Positions 36,477 through 46,386 are shown, numbered from the stretch's first letter. The stretch: DNA of 64,000 nt from an uncultured Pseudomonadota bacterium (GCA_913057905.1 CAJXPB010000006.1:186001-250000); one strand, 5' to 3'. Numbers and translations are program-made. Notes: a model not told the origin generated them from the letters alone.

Positions 36477-37670
36477 TCACTGGGCTCCGTCGGTCGCGGG
36501 CATTCGGAACGTGACCTCTACCCGGTCGTTTCGACCCGGTTGGTCCGGGTAGCGAATGCGGTTTTGCCCGCGTCCATCCGTCTCGATCCGATCGTCGGAT
36601 ATCCCGCGCTCCAGAAGCAGGTCCCGGACGCCGCGCGCTCTAAGCTGTGAGACCGTTAGATTTTCGGTCGGATTGCCACGGCGCGTGAATCCCGACACCT
36701 GGACGTCGAATTCGCTGAAGGAATCGGCGATTCGCGCCAACTGCACGACACGCTGTCGAGACTCGCCGGCGAGCTCGGCGCTTCCACTGGCGAACAGATC
36801 GGCGAGCACGACCCGGACTCCCCGGGTCACCGACTCGACGGACTCCTGGCCGTAGACCGATTCCAATTCACCTCGTAGCGTGCTGATCCGCTCGTCTGGA
36901 TTCTGTCTGTCCCGATAATCCTCATATTTCGGTCGCGCCTCTTCGATGGCGCGCTCGAAGGTCGACATCGAATCACGGGCCGTCTTTGCGACGTCCTTCG
37001 CCGCTTCCGGGTTGGAGCGAAACAGCGCCTGCGCCGACTTCAACTGATTGTTGGCCCGATTGAACAGGGCCTTGGCGAACTGATCGGCCCGCACCTCCAG
37101 AGCCCGCTCCCGGGCGTCGACTGCGTCCTGCAACACCCGGCTGGCGTCCGCCCTGACCTGCTGCTCGTTGATCGATTCGCTCCCCTCGGATTCTTCGCGT
37201 TTTTTGGACGCCCGTCGTGCCTGCAGCCGATCGAGTTCCTCGCGGAGATCCGCCAGCTTCGACTGGAGTCGGTCCCGTTTGTCTTTGAGTTCCCGAATCT
37301 CCGGGTTGATCGACTCGATGTTGGAATTGGCCTTCTCGAGCCGGCGATTCGCCACCACCTGCTGGCCGACGGCCTGTGCCGTCCGATACGCGATCTTTCC
37401 CCGAATCGCGTAGTGGCGAGCCTTCGCCAGGTTTCGGTTCTCGTATTGCCTCAGCGCCGCCTCGCGAAGCTCCCGTGAATCACGGTAATACTTGGTGGCT
37501 CCCGGATACTTCTTGACCTGATTGGCCCCGGATTCGCTGAGGATGCGGTCCAGCTCTTCGAGTTCCTTGGGCATCTGAGGAGGCGCACATGCCGACGCAC
37601 ACACCACCAGAAGCATCGTACACACGAGCGTCCCCCACGACCTCGCGCTGAGATACTTCGGCACTGTCAT
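36477..37670 (-). CDS. OmpA-family lipoprotein with coiled coil
   Basis: A 397 aa lipoprotein: signal ending ASAC (Cys28), then a DUF4398-like helical region (AALRQYENRNLAKARHYAI), a long coiled coil (about 105-170, IRELKDKRDRLQSKLADLR), and a C-terminal OmpA-like peptidoglycan-binding domain (about 285-395) with FDVQVSGFT, LRARGVRDLLLERGI and NDRVEVTF. In this domain family the Asp and Arg residues that hold meso-diaminopimelate are usual; DRVEVTF matches that region. It likely tethers outer membrane to cell wall. Last gene of the leftward envelope run. Confidence 0.85.
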   Translation of the reverse strand: MTVPKYLSARSWGTLVCTMLLVVCASACAPPQMPKELEELDRILSESGANQVKKYPGATKYYRDSRELREAALRQYENRNLAKARHYAIRGKIAYRTAQAVGQQVVANRRLEKANSNIESINPEIRELKDKRDRLQSKLADLREELDRLQARRASKKREESEGSESINEQQVRADASRVLQDAVDARERALEVRADQFAKALFNRANNQLKSAQALFRSNPEAAKDVAKTARDSMSTFERAIEEARPKYEDYRDRQNPDERISTLRGELESVYGQESVESVTRGVRVVLADLFASGSAELAGESRQRVVQLARIADSFSEFDVQVSGFTRRGNPTENLTVSQLRARGVRDLLLERGISDDRIETDGRGQNRIRYPDQPGRNDRVEVTFRMPATDGAQ

Positions 37671-37741
37671 CTACTCCTCCAACAACCAACAACTCTCATC
37701 AGTGCGGCGCACCGGACTATCCGCCGACTTCACCACGACAT

Positions 37742-38215
37742 CTAGTTCGACTGCTGACGCGCTGTTTCAATACGATCCTGCAGGTCCTTCAACGTCGACT
37801 CGAATTGCTCGATCGAACGCTCGAGATCGGGCACGACCTCGTTTTTGAGCTTGTAGAATTTCTGCTCCTGCTCGTCGGCTGCTTCCTCCAGGCGTTTTGC
37901 CCCGATTTCGGCCTCGATGAGTGTGAGCAAATCGCCGGCCTCGGTCAGCCGCAACTTGGCCGTCTCCGTCTCCCCCTCGGCCAGCAGCACCTCGGCGCTC
38001 GACAGCCACTCTTCGACCCGGGAGCGGTCGGCGGAGGTTACCCCCCACTTATCTTGGTCGGCCAGATTTGAGAGCCGCTCGCGGTAGGTCTCGAGTTGCT
38101 GACGATAGCGGTCGACATCTTGTCCGACAGCCGGGCCCGCCGTAAGCAGTAACACACAGGCGAGCCCAACCCCGATCAGACGAGGTACGACGGTATCGAT
38201 TCGGTATCGCAACAT
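37742..38215 (-). CDS. Periplasmic coiled-coil protein
   Basis: A 157 aa protein with an N-terminal signal peptide (LIGVGLACVLLLTAGPAVGQ, cleavage near AVGQ-DV) followed by almost continuous helix with heptad-like repeats (LRLTEAGDLL, ERSIEQFESTLKDLQ). No family recognised. It lies 39 bp after prkA and 71 bp before the OmpA-like gene, and both neighbours also have helical or cell-wall features, so a scaffold role is plausible. Confidence 0.7.
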   Translation of the reverse strand: MLRYRIDTVVPRLIGVGLACVLLLTAGPAVGQDVDRYRQQLETYRERLSNLADQDKWGVTSADRSRVEEWLSSAEVLLAEGETETAKLRLTEAGDLLTLIEAEIGAKRLEEAADEQEQKFYKLKNEVVPDLERSIEQFESTLKDLQDRIETARQQSN

Positions 38216-38254
38216 CGTGACTCGCGAGTGATGCGCAACGACAGGATGGCCTCG

Positions 38255-40582
38255 TCAGCGGTTATATCGATTCGACAGCAAGAAAGCCACCGCCTCCCGG
38301 GCATACGCGTCGGAGTACCCGTACCGTTCCCGCAGGTTCTCGAGCGTCGTTTCGACCGCCTCCGTCGCCGATGCTGAGAGGGCGTCTTCATCTTCTTCGA
38401 AGTACGTCAACAGATCTTCCTCGATCGTGCGGATCTGTTCCTGGCGCTGCTCGTAGAATGACTCGTGCATCGCCTCGAAAATCCCGGGGAAGATCTCTCG
38501 GTAGTCGACCTGAGCGGCCGGATTGTCGATGGTGAAGGCGGCGATTGTCGAGATGAGTCCCTCGCGGAAACTGTCGAGGTCCTCGTTGACCTCCACGGTC
38601 TCTTCGACCCTCTGCATCAAATCCTCATCGGGCTCTTCTCGCTCGCCGGTGATCTGATTGTAGACCTTCTCACCCTTGAGCCATGCATTGACGTGATCGA
38701 TGTACCGGTCGAACAGGTCTTTGTACTGATCCTCTTCGACCAGGCCCATCGCACTGCGGATCTCGGTGTCCAGGATCTCCAAATAACGCTCTCGAACCGT
38801 ATCGATGAAGTCTGCATGCTGGCGATACGGTCCATCGGGGTCTCTCTGAAGAAACGGAAACACCGACGGGTCGCTGACCAGCGACTCCAACTCCTCGAAC
38901 ATCGCCAGCGGCGACAGCGTTGGATACGCGTCGTTCTGGCTGGCATTCAGCAAGATCATCTTCATCTCGCGCGGGCTGGCGCCACGGCGCCCCTCGTACT
39001 CGGTGGTGCCCGGCTCCTCGCTGCGCATCTCGCCGATGGCAGAGCGAAGTCCGCGGGCCTCCTCCGAGCTCAGATCGTCGGGGAGTTTGCCCCGCCCGTA
39101 GAGGTCCGCCTTCTGCAGGGGGGTGAGCTGCGAGACCACCTGTTGAATCGCGGAATCGTATTTTGACGGCTCGGGCCGCTGCAGACGTGTCAGCACGGCC
39201 CACAGAGCCGCCATGCGCATCGTGTGGGGCGCGACCGGCTTGATGAAATCGACCGTAGCGAGCTGCTCGCGATAGATGAGTTCCTCGACGGTGTAGTCGA
39301 GCAAGTAGGGCACGCGAACCAGCTCCATGCGGCCCTTGAACGACGAGTAGTCGTGGCTCTGCTTGAAGGCATCGAGATAATCTTCATTCCCGGTGGCCAT
39401 CAGCACGGAGTCAAGATGGAGGATTCGGTTCTCCATCGACACCGTCCCCTTTTCGCTGGTCGCCAACAGGTACTGATTCAGTTCCTTGGGCCGCTTGAGC
39501 ATGTCGTCGTAGTCGATCAGTCCCCTGTTGGCGTCGACCAGGTCGCCGTACGGCTCGAATATCGTCTGGTTTTGGAGGCTCGTCGGCAGGGCCGAGAGGC
39601 TCTTGTCGACGGTCAACTGACGCAGTCCGGCGTCGACGGCGCGCTGCGGCTCGACCACAACTGCACCGGTCCGGTAGCGGCGGCTCACGAAGAACCGTTC
39701 GACCTGGACATGGCGCAGGACCTTCTCGAGATCGCCGTCGTAGGCGGTCAGCAGCGCATCGTAGATTTGGCGACTCGTGTGGCTGATGTTCCCGTACAGA
39801 ATGTAGTCGCTGGCCACGAAGGGACGCTTTGCCTCCTCCTCCTCATGCTGCTCGGCGGCCTCCATATCGCGTCGGATCTCGCCATGAGCGCCGTCGCCCG
39901 TCACCCCGGGCACCACCAGATTGTCGATCTGTTCTTCGATCAATTCGCGGCGATGCTCCGGCGGGATCAAAAGCAGCGGATGATCCTTCATGTCGCTGCG
40001 GATCGTCGCATCGATGTCGTCCTCGTCCAGGTACGCGAAGGTATCGAGTCCCGACTCTTCGACCGCGCGGGTCGAAAACCCTTCGAAGCCGATCGACGAG
40101 CCCTTCGCGATCGAATCCGACGGGAAGATCCAGTTAAACCGGTAGAGTGCCCCTTCATCGGTGTTCGAGTAATGCTTTAATCCCCGTATGATCGTCTCGA
40201 CCATGCTGCTCTTGGCACTCCCATTCGGCCCGTGCAGCATGATCAACTTGTCGATGCGTCCCTGACGCACGAAGTTCTCGAGCAGGCTGAAGACCCGCTC
40301 CTGGGCCCGCTCCTGGCCGACGAGTCGATCCCGGCCGTCGTCAAACGGCGCGTCGAACAATTTGAAGTGGGTGACGTCCCCCCATTCGGTCGGCTTCTGC
40401 TCGGTGCCGTAGTACAGAAAGCAGTCGCGAATGTACTGCACGGAATTGCGTGCAAAACGACGCGGATGCTCCGTAAAGAGGTCCAGGAATTCGGGAAAAC
40501 TGAGTATCCGACGCGTCTCGTCGTAGTCCCGCCGAACTCGTTGCTTTATCGATGTCAGGAGGTCATCGCTCGTGTCGTTCAT
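38255..40582 (-). CDS. prkA: PrkA family AAA+ protein
   Basis: A 775 aa cytoplasmic protein with the PrkA arrangement: N-terminal AAA+ domain with Walker A GPNGSAKSS (118-126), later MENRILHLDSVLMATGN, and a long C-terminal helical PrkA domain. It is slightly longer than E. coli YeaG (about 640 aa). PrkA was described as a serine kinase in Bacillus and later as an ATP-dependent protease there; the exact activity here is open. In many genomes prkA sits with yeaH and spoVR; neither is seen here. It overlaps the upstream lipoprotein by 4 bp. Confidence 0.9.
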   Translation of the reverse strand: MNDTSDDLLTSIKQRVRRDYDETRRILSFPEFLDLFTEHPRRFARNSVQYIRDCFLYYGTEQKPTEWGDVTHFKLFDAPFDDGRDRLVGQERAQERVFSLLENFVRQGRIDKLIMLHGPNGSAKSSMVETIIRGLKHYSNTDEGALYRFNWIFPSDSIAKGSSIGFEGFSTRAVEESGLDTFAYLDEDDIDATIRSDMKDHPLLLIPPEHRRELIEEQIDNLVVPGVTGDGAHGEIRRDMEAAEQHEEEEAKRPFVASDYILYGNISHTSRQIYDALLTAYDGDLEKVLRHVQVERFFVSRRYRTGAVVVEPQRAVDAGLRQLTVDKSLSALPTSLQNQTIFEPYGDLVDANRGLIDYDDMLKRPKELNQYLLATSEKGTVSMENRILHLDSVLMATGNEDYLDAFKQSHDYSSFKGRMELVRVPYLLDYTVEELIYREQLATVDFIKPVAPHTMRMAALWAVLTRLQRPEPSKYDSAIQQVVSQLTPLQKADLYGRGKLPDDLSSEEARGLRSAIGEMRSEEPGTTEYEGRRGASPREMKMILLNASQNDAYPTLSPLAMFEELESLVSDPSVFPFLQRDPDGPYRQHADFIDTVRERYLEILDTEIRSAMGLVEEDQYKDLFDRYIDHVNAWLKGEKVYNQITGEREEPDEDLMQRVEETVEVNEDLDSFREGLISTIAAFTIDNPAAQVDYREIFPGIFEAMHESFYEQRQEQIRTIEEDLLTYFEEDEDALSASATEAVETTLENLRERYGYSDAYAREAVAFLLSNRYNR

Positions 40583-41118
40583 TGCTGGCTCCCCTGCTGT
40601 TGGGCCGTGATCTCGAACGCCACCTTTTCATCGCGCAGAATGTGGCAGGTCTGATCATTGCAGACGCTGAAATCCGCCGTGGCACGCAACTCGGCGGCAC
40701 CCGCCGCTTTGGGGGTCACCTCGACCCTAAAATACGCCCGCCGGTCCCCGAGTGTCACATCTTCCGCGGTCACCTTCTGGGGAGTGATCTTCCAATCCGA
40801 ATTTTTTTCAAATTCAAACGACCAGTTGGGGTATTCGCGGTTGGGGTGCAGTCCCGAGCCGGCCTCGATGCTCAGATTCACGGGCGTCGCCGTTCCGACG
40901 GCGACCTCTCGGGGGTTCGTAGCGGTCGAATAGCGGTCGTCGGGCCGGTCTTCATCGCCAGTTGCGGCCTCGCCGGAGGTCGCCGCCCCAGCGGATGATG
41001 GCGTCCCCGGCGCCACGGATTCTGCCTCCGCGCCCCGATCCTCGCAGGCGGCGAGGCCAAGCAGGCCGGCAACGGCGATTCCAAGGAGCGGCAACGTGCG
41101 TCGATACATCGATGTCAT
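40579..41118 (-). CDS. Lipoprotein with C-x4-C thiol motif, DsbD-alpha-like
   Basis: A 179 aa lipoprotein with signal ending LLGLAAC (Cys25), an acidic Ser/Ala/Thr linker, and a C-terminal beta-rich domain (about 70-175) ending in FSVCNDQTCHILRDE. A CxxxxC on one strand followed by a final strand resembles the N-terminal alpha domain of DsbD, which accepts electrons in the periplasm. The similarity is weak and by eye; the redox role is inference. Its stop overlaps the prkA start by 4 bp. A second ATG at 41109 is possible. Confidence 0.7.
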   Translation of the reverse strand: MTSMYRRTLPLLGIAVAGLLGLAACEDRGAEAESVAPGTPSSAGAATSGEAATGDEDRPDDRYSTATNPREVAVGTATPVNLSIEAGSGLHPNREYPNWSFEFEKNSDWKITPQKVTAEDVTLGDRRAYFRVEVTPKAAGAAELRATADFSVCNDQTCHILRDEKVAFEITAQQQGSQQ

Positions 41119-41266
41119 GTCGGTATTCCGTTGGTCATTTTGGGATAAACGCGCAGCTTCATGCTACGCCTTCCTCACGTCGGAACAACAGCGCTTCGGC
41201 GCAAATCCTTCCGTGTTCCAAGTCGAAAACTACTATGACCCATGATGGCGACACGGGGGGCGAACA

Positions 41267-41290
41267 CGTCGTACCTCGTACGTCCTACGC
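41267..41290. repeat. Copy 1 of 24-bp repeat
   Basis: Begins CGTCGTACCTCGTACGTC. It contains the small dyad CGTAC-CTC-GTACG. It differs from copy 2 at one base (C for G near its end). Confidence 0.7.
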
Positions 41291-41318
41291 GAAACGCGGC
41301 GACGTAAAACGCGGAAAC

Positions 41319-41342
41319 CGTCGTACCTCGTACGTCGTACGC
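41319..41342. repeat. Copy 2 of 24-bp repeat
   Basis: Direct repeat of 41267-41290 with 23 of 24 bases the same, start-to-start distance 52 bp. Between the copies lie CGCGAAACGCGG and AAACGCGGAAA, so short CGCGG units also recur. Confidence 0.7.
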
Positions 41343-41488
41343 GGCACGCGGCAACGGGCCAAGCGTGCGAATGGGAAGGCCCCGCCGAATCCGTTTGTTT
41401 ACACCGTGTCATGGGCGTCGTAGACTCCCCACGACTTTCGATTCAACGCTCTCCGTCGACCGGCGGTTACTCGGGTCCAGCTTGCACC

Positions 41489-43465
41489 ATGATCGGCACC
41501 TCGGTCCAACGTTACGAGATCCAGGAGGAGCTCGGCCAAGGCGGCATGTCTGTCGTCTATCGTGGCCGTGATCCCGAACTGGGCCGCGACGTGGCCATCA
41601 AGGTGCTCCACTCGCATCTGGCGGGCAAGACGGAGAACCGGCAGAGGTTTCGGCGCGAGGCCCAGGCGATCGCCCGGTTGCGGCACCCTCACATCGTCGA
41701 CGTCTTCGACTACTCCCGCGAGGAGGACGACCACGCCTTCATCGTGATGGAGTATATTCCGGGTCGCACCCTGCGGGAATGGTGCGACACCCATGGGCAT
41801 CCGCCCCCCGAGATCGCGGTCATGATCGGGCTGATCCTGGCGAACGCCCTGAGTCATGCCCACGAGCACGGCGTCATCCATCGGGATCTCAAACCCGAAA
41901 ACGTGATGGTGTCGGACGACGGCACGCTCACCCTGATGGACTTCGGTATCGCGCATGTGGCCGATGCCGAGACGATGACCCAGACGGGCAGTCTGCTGGG
42001 AAGTCCCGCCCACATGGCGCCCGAGATCATCGACGGCGCGCCGGTCAATCGCCGCTCCGATATCTTTTCGGTCGGAACCGTTCTGTACTGGCTCGCCTGC
42101 GGGCAGTTTCCCTTCGACGGCGAGAACGCCACCCAGTTGTTGCGCCAGGTTCTGGACTGCAACTACACACAGCCCTCCGAGATCAACCCCAAGATTTCGC
42201 CCGCACTCGAACGGGTCATCTGCCGGTGTCTATCCCGGGATCCCGATGACCGATTCGAGAGCGTCGACACGCTCGAAGACGCGCTGGCCGACGCACTCGA
42301 GACCGTCGAACCGACGGATGTCCAGGACGAACTGAACGCGTACTTTCAGGATCCCGCCGGCTACACCGACGCCTACGAGGACAATGTCGTCGAGCGTATC
42401 GTCGCACGGGGCAATGCCCTGGCCGAGCGGGGAGACATTCCGGCGGCGATGTCTCAGTTCAATCGCGCCCTCGCCTACGACCCGACCCATCCGGAGGTCA
42501 ACGCGGCGCTGGATCGTCTAAACAGCCCCTCGATCGAGCCGCGCCATGCCGGCGCGGCCGTCGCCGCCGTGGCGCTCGTCACCGTCGGCCTCTGGTGGTT
42601 GATGGTCGACTCGACGGCTGCCGACGGACGCGCCGAAGCTTCGGAGCGCGTCGCCAGCGCGATCGAAGGCGCCCGCTGGAGCGCCCGGACCCGTCGAGCC
42701 GAGCTATCCGGCGAGTCGACGGCAGCCGAGACGCATCGGCACGCCCTGAGGCAAGCACACAGATATCAGGCCAGACGGGCCGCAGAGGCGAGTCGGGTCA
42801 CCGCCGAGACCGTCGCCGGTCGTATCTCACAGCCCGTGGTCGCAGCGGTCACCGCCCCCACCCCGGACGCGCCGACCGGCGTGGGACCGAAACCCGCCGT
42901 CGCCGACGAGCCCGGCCCTCAATTGGCCGACACCGCCGACGTCGGCGTCGCCGACGCCGCCGAGCCCCCGGAACCGACCTTCACCTATCGCTTCAACATC
43001 TCCCCTCTGGCCGCCACGATCTACCTCGACGATCGGAAGCTGTCGGCTCCCGAGGCGATGCGCGGGGTCGAACTCAAGCGCGGTCTGCACCGACTCCGGG
43101 TCGTCAGCCCGGGATGCCACCCCGTCGAGCGCACCTTTCGGGTCGACGGTCCCCCTTCCGATCGGATGGACATCACCCTGGAATGGGTCGACGCCGCCAT
43201 TCGCGTCGACTCCAATCGTCCGGCGGTCGTCTACCTGGATGGCGACACCTCAAAGCCCTATCCCATCGGTTCCGATGGAAAGAATGCGCAGATTCGCATA
43301 CCCTTCGGAGAGGTTGAGTCCGACCGCCGAACCAGCCGGCGCGAAGTGAACCTGGAGGTCCGACCGCGAGAGAATCTCCAGGTCGTCCGCCGGCGGACCG
43401 TCTCCGTGAGACCCGGCGAACGGGCGACAGTGCGCATTACTTTTCCTTCGAATGATTCTTTATGA
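41489..43465 (+). CDS. Membrane Ser/Thr protein kinase with PEGA domain
   Basis: A 658 aa kinase. ATG 41489 gives the usual MIGTSVQRYEIQEELGQGG start; ATG 41411 would add 26 odd residues. Kinase motifs: ELGQGGMSVVYRG, VAIKVL, HRDLKPEN (131-138), MDFGIAHV, SPAHMAPE. A TPR-like segment follows (IPAAMSQFNRALAYDPTHPEV), then one membrane helix (about 353-372, AAVAAVALVTVGLWWL). The external part has an Ala/Glu/Thr-rich linker and a PEGA domain (about 500-560, FNISPLAATIYLDD) common in kinases of this lineage. It overlaps the next gene by 4 bp. Confidence 0.92.
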   Translation: MIGTSVQRYEIQEELGQGGMSVVYRGRDPELGRDVAIKVLHSHLAGKTENRQRFRREAQAIARLRHPHIVDVFDYSREEDDHAFIVMEYIPGRTLREWCDTHGHPPPEIAVMIGLILANALSHAHEHGVIHRDLKPENVMVSDDGTLTLMDFGIAHVADAETMTQTGSLLGSPAHMAPEIIDGAPVNRRSDIFSVGTVLYWLACGQFPFDGENATQLLRQVLDCNYTQPSEINPKISPALERVICRCLSRDPDDRFESVDTLEDALADALETVEPTDVQDELNAYFQDPAGYTDAYEDNVVERIVARGNALAERGDIPAAMSQFNRALAYDPTHPEVNAALDRLNSPSIEPRHAGAAVAAVALVTVGLWWLMVDSTAADGRAEASERVASAIEGARWSARTRRAELSGESTAAETHRHALRQAHRYQARRAAEASRVTAETVAGRISQPVVAAVTAPTPDAPTGVGPKPAVADEPGPQLADTADVGVADAAEPPEPTFTYRFNISPLAATIYLDDRKLSAPEAMRGVELKRGLHRLRVVSPGCHPVERTFRVDGPPSDRMDITLEWVDAAIRVDSNRPAVVYLDGDTSKPYPIGSDGKNAQIRIPFGEVESDRRTSRREVNLEVRPRENLQVVRRRTVSVRPGERATVRITFPSNDSL

Positions 43466-44457
43466 ACGCACGGCCGACTGCCAGTATCGTCGCGCTCGCC
43501 GCGCTCATCGGCGCCGTGACCGTGCCCTCGGCCCTGCCCGCTCAATCGATCGAGTCATCCAGACTACCCGTCGTCCCGGTCGACGACTCGGGCCTGCCCG
43601 AGGATCCCCAGCAGCGGCTCTCGATGGCCGAAGCCGCGTTTAACCAGGGGGAGTTCGAACGAATCCCTCCCCTGCTCAAACCCGTACTCGAGCCGCGCCC
43701 TTCGCTCGATTCCGAAGACGACCGCATTCGTGCCCGCGAGTTGCTCGGCGTGGGGCTGTATTTCGAAGCTCAGTCCGCGACCGACTCCGATCGGCGCGAC
43801 CAATTGATCACCCAGGCGCGCCGTCAGTTTCTTGAACTCCTCAAGGAGCGCCCCGACTATCAACTCGACTCGATGATCTTTCCGGCCAGCGTCGTCGAGC
43901 TCTTCGAGTCGGTGCGAAATGCACACGCCGAGCAACTGGCCGCGCTGCGCGAGGAAGAATCCGACGGCGATCTCAACGGGAACAACGCGGCCACCAGCAT
44001 TTATATCGAACGCTATGTCGTGCAGAATCCGTACGCGGTGAATTTTTTGCCCTTCGGGTTCGGACAGTTTCAGAATGGTGAATCGGTCCCGGGCGCACTC
44101 TTCGCCGCAGGCCAAGGCCTCGGGCTGGCGACCCACATCGCCGGCTTCATCGTCATCGAGACGCTCCGGCAGCCCGATACGGGCAAATTCACCGCCGAGG
44201 GGTCCCCGAGCGATTACGACCGCGCCCGAACATGGCGAGGCGCCCAGATCGCCGGGCTGAGTCTCTTCGGGGGACTCTGGGTGTGGTCGGTGATCGACGC
44301 CCTGGTAAAATACAAGGCTCAGGAAGTACGCATACGAACCCTCGACGAACCTCCTCCGGAACTCGAGGAGACGTCCGAGGAGTCAATCGGCACAGAGAGC
44401 AAACCATCGCGCCCCAGGATCGGACTCGGTATCGGGGCACTTCAGGTCGAGTGGTAG
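43462..44457 (+). CDS. Envelope protein with two C-terminal helices, DUF5683-like motif
   Basis: A 331 aa protein starting at ATG 43462, overlapping the kinase stop. It has a signal peptide ending near ALPAQ. Helical repeats (about 50-160) look like TPR. A glycine-rich segment then reads [18 protein letters not shown], ahead of two hydrophobic stretches ([34 protein letters not shown]). The motif FxPFGFGQFxNG resembles DUF5683-type proteins, of unknown role. Translational coupling to the kinase suggests a shared function. Confidence 0.75.
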   Translation: MNARPTASIVALAALIGAVTVPSALPAQSIESSRLPVVPVDDSGLPEDPQQRLSMAEAAFNQGEFERIPPLLKPVLEPRPSLDSEDDRIRARELLGVGLYFEAQSATDSDRRDQLITQARRQFLELLKERPDYQLDSMIFPASVVELFESVRNAHAEQLAALREEESDGDLNGNNAATSIYIERYVVQNPYAVNFLPFGFGQFQNGESVPGALFAAGQGLGLATHIAGFIVIETLRQPDTGKFTAEGSPSDYDRARTWRGAQIAGLSLFGGLWVWSVIDALVKYKAQEVRIRTLDEPPPELEETSEESIGTESKPSRPRIGLGIGALQVEW

Positions 44458-44459
44458 CT

Positions 44460-46283
44460 ATGCCCAAACTCACACATATCGACGACACGAGCTCCCCTCC
44501 GCAGGCGTATCACCTCCAGAAGAGGCTTACCTCGATTGGCGCCGAAGCCTCGAACGATATCGTCCTCAACAGCGACGAGATGGCCAACACCCACGCGGTC
44601 ATTCAGTCCGACGGAACCCAGTTCGAGATCAAGACCGTGACCTCGAAGGCCTCGCTTCGGGTCAACGGCTCGAAGACACGAAAGCACGTACTCAGCCACG
44701 GCGACACCCTTGAATTCGGCGGTGTCACCCTGGAATTCGCCCTGCTGGACGACGGATCGGAAGCCGACTCCGCCGCCCAGAAAGACTCCGAGGACGGCTC
44801 TGAGACGATCAAGCAGGAGCTGCGGGGATACCGGCGCCTCTTCGATTTCTCGCAACGCCTTCTGCGCAACTACAGGCTCGATGACCTCATCGACGATCTT
44901 CTCGATGCGATCATCGATATTACCGAAGCCGACAAGGGGTTTTTGCTTCTGGTCGAAGACGGCGACGTCGGCATTCATACGGCGCGAAACGTCGAGCAGG
45001 AGACGATCCCCGACGCTCTCGAACACGTCTCCGATTCGATCATCTCGAAGGTGCTCGAGACCCGCGACCCGATCATCGTCAGCGACGCGATGTCGCACGA
45101 TGAATTCAAACGCTCCGAGTCGGTGGTCAATCTGAACCTCAGCAGCGTGATGTGCGTGCCCCTGCTCGACCGCGGCGAGCTGATCGGACTGCTGTATGTC
45201 GGAAACGAAGACGTCGCCCACCTGTTCACGCGCCGCCACCTCGACCTTTTGACGGTCTTTGCCGCACAGGCGAGTCTGATTTTGGCCAACGCGATCATGG
45301 TGCGCGACCTGCGGCTCGACCGCGAACAACTCTCCCAGCGGCTCGAGGAGATGCGCTTTGGAAGCATCATCGGCGCCTCCGACGCCATGCAGGAGATCTT
45401 CCGGAAGGTCGAAAAGGTGGCCCCGACCGATGTGACGGTCCTGGTGAGCGGACAGACGGGCACCGGAAAAGAGCTCGTCGCCCGAGAGATCCACAACCGA
45501 TCCGACCGGTTCAAGCAGCCCTTCATGGCGATCAATTGCGGGGCGATCCCGGAGAACCTGCTCGAGAGCGAGCTGTTTGGCCACGTCAAAGGGGCATTCA
45601 CCGGCGCCGAGAAGACTCGAAAGGGCAAATTCCAGGCGGCCGAAGGCGGCACGGTCTTTCTGGATGAGATCGGCGAGATGCCCGTAAGCCTCCAGGTCAA
45701 ACTTTTGCGGGTGCTCCAGGAGCGCGAAGTCACGAAGGTGGGCAGCTCGGAGCCGGAATCGGTCGACATTCGCGTCATCGCCGCGACAAACAAGGACCTG
45801 GAGGCGGCGGTCGAGGCCGGTCAGTTCCGCGAAGACCTCTACTACCGACTCAATGTCATCAGCCTCGACCTGCCGCCGTTGAACATGCGCGGCGACGACG
45901 TCATCTTGATCGCTCGATACTACATCAACGAGATCTGCGACGACCTCGACGTCGGCACCAAGGAACTCAGCCCCGAGGCCAAGGCCGCGCTCCAGGAGTA
46001 CGAATGGCCCGGAAACGTGCGTCAACTCGAGAACAAACTCAAAAAGGCGATTCTGCTGTCGGACCGAAGCATCCTCAGCGCCGACGACCTGGGGCTGGAG
46101 CCGGAGATGATCGATCCGATCGCCCCGCTTTCGGAAGCCAAAGAGCGGTTCGCCTATCGGTACGTCCTGGAGGCCCTCGAGCGCAACGACGGAAACCGGA
46201 CTGCCGCCGCCGATGAACTGGAAGTCGATCCGCGTACCATCTTTCGCTACCTTGAGAAGGGCTCGGAGGGCGACGAGCAGTAG
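44460..46283 (+). CDS. Sigma54-dependent activator with FHA and GAF domains
   Basis: A 607 aa enhancer-binding protein. ATG 44460 (2 bp after the previous stop) begins the FHA domain (residues 1-100, [27 protein letters not shown]), which binds phosphothreonine peptides. A GAF domain follows (about 130-295), then the AAA+ core with GQTGTGKE near 332, GAFTGA (378-383) that touches sigma54, [17 protein letters not shown], and a Fis-type HTH at the end ([19 protein letters not shown]). FHA in place of a receiver implies control by a Ser/Thr kinase; the PEGA kinase two genes upstream is the natural candidate. Confidence 0.93.
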   Translation: MPKLTHIDDTSSPPQAYHLQKRLTSIGAEASNDIVLNSDEMANTHAVIQSDGTQFEIKTVTSKASLRVNGSKTRKHVLSHGDTLEFGGVTLEFALLDDGSEADSAAQKDSEDGSETIKQELRGYRRLFDFSQRLLRNYRLDDLIDDLLDAIIDITEADKGFLLLVEDGDVGIHTARNVEQETIPDALEHVSDSIISKVLETRDPIIVSDAMSHDEFKRSESVVNLNLSSVMCVPLLDRGELIGLLYVGNEDVAHLFTRRHLDLLTVFAAQASLILANAIMVRDLRLDREQLSQRLEEMRFGSIIGASDAMQEIFRKVEKVAPTDVTVLVSGQTGTGKELVAREIHNRSDRFKQPFMAINCGAIPENLLESELFGHVKGAFTGAEKTRKGKFQAAEGGTVFLDEIGEMPVSLQVKLLRVLQEREVTKVGSSEPESVDIRVIAATNKDLEAAVEAGQFREDLYYRLNVISLDLPPLNMRGDDVILIARYYINEICDDLDVGTKELSPEAKAALQEYEWPGNVRQLENKLKKAILLSDRSILSADDLGLEPEMIDPIAPLSEAKERFAYRYVLEALERNDGNRTAAADELEVDPRTIFRYLEKGSEGDEQ

Positions 46284-46286
46284 GGC

Positions 46287-46320
46287 CTGACACGGATGTC
46301 AGTCGGGTTCGCCCGTCTTT
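46287..46320 (+). terminator. Candidate tandem hairpin terminator or attenuator
   Basis: Four bases after the activator stop, CTGACA-CGGA-TGTCAG (46287-46302) forms a 6 bp stem, and CGGG-TTCG-CCCG (46304-46315) a second, followed by TCTTT. The T tract is short, so it is weak as a Rho-independent terminator. Confidence 0.35.
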
Positions 46321-46386
46321 GACACCGATGTCCGGTCATCGACGCTCATCGCCCCGACCGGGTCGCAGTCGACATTGGCACGCACT

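Larger units (their letters stand above)
41119..41488. other. Intergenic region with near-identical repeat pair
   Basis: A 370 bp divergent gap between the lipoprotein-prkA operon and the PEGA kinase, the longest gene-free stretch in the window. It holds the repeat pair at 41267-41342 (entered separately), several short CGCGG elements, and no tRNA-like or other RNA signal. No clear -35/-10 pair was found on either strand. Confidence 0.6.

Noticed and set aside
40962-41423. Open frame across the repeat-bearing gap
   Set aside because: It runs through the direct repeats, codes an Arg-rich chain without pattern, and overlaps the lipoprotein gene.
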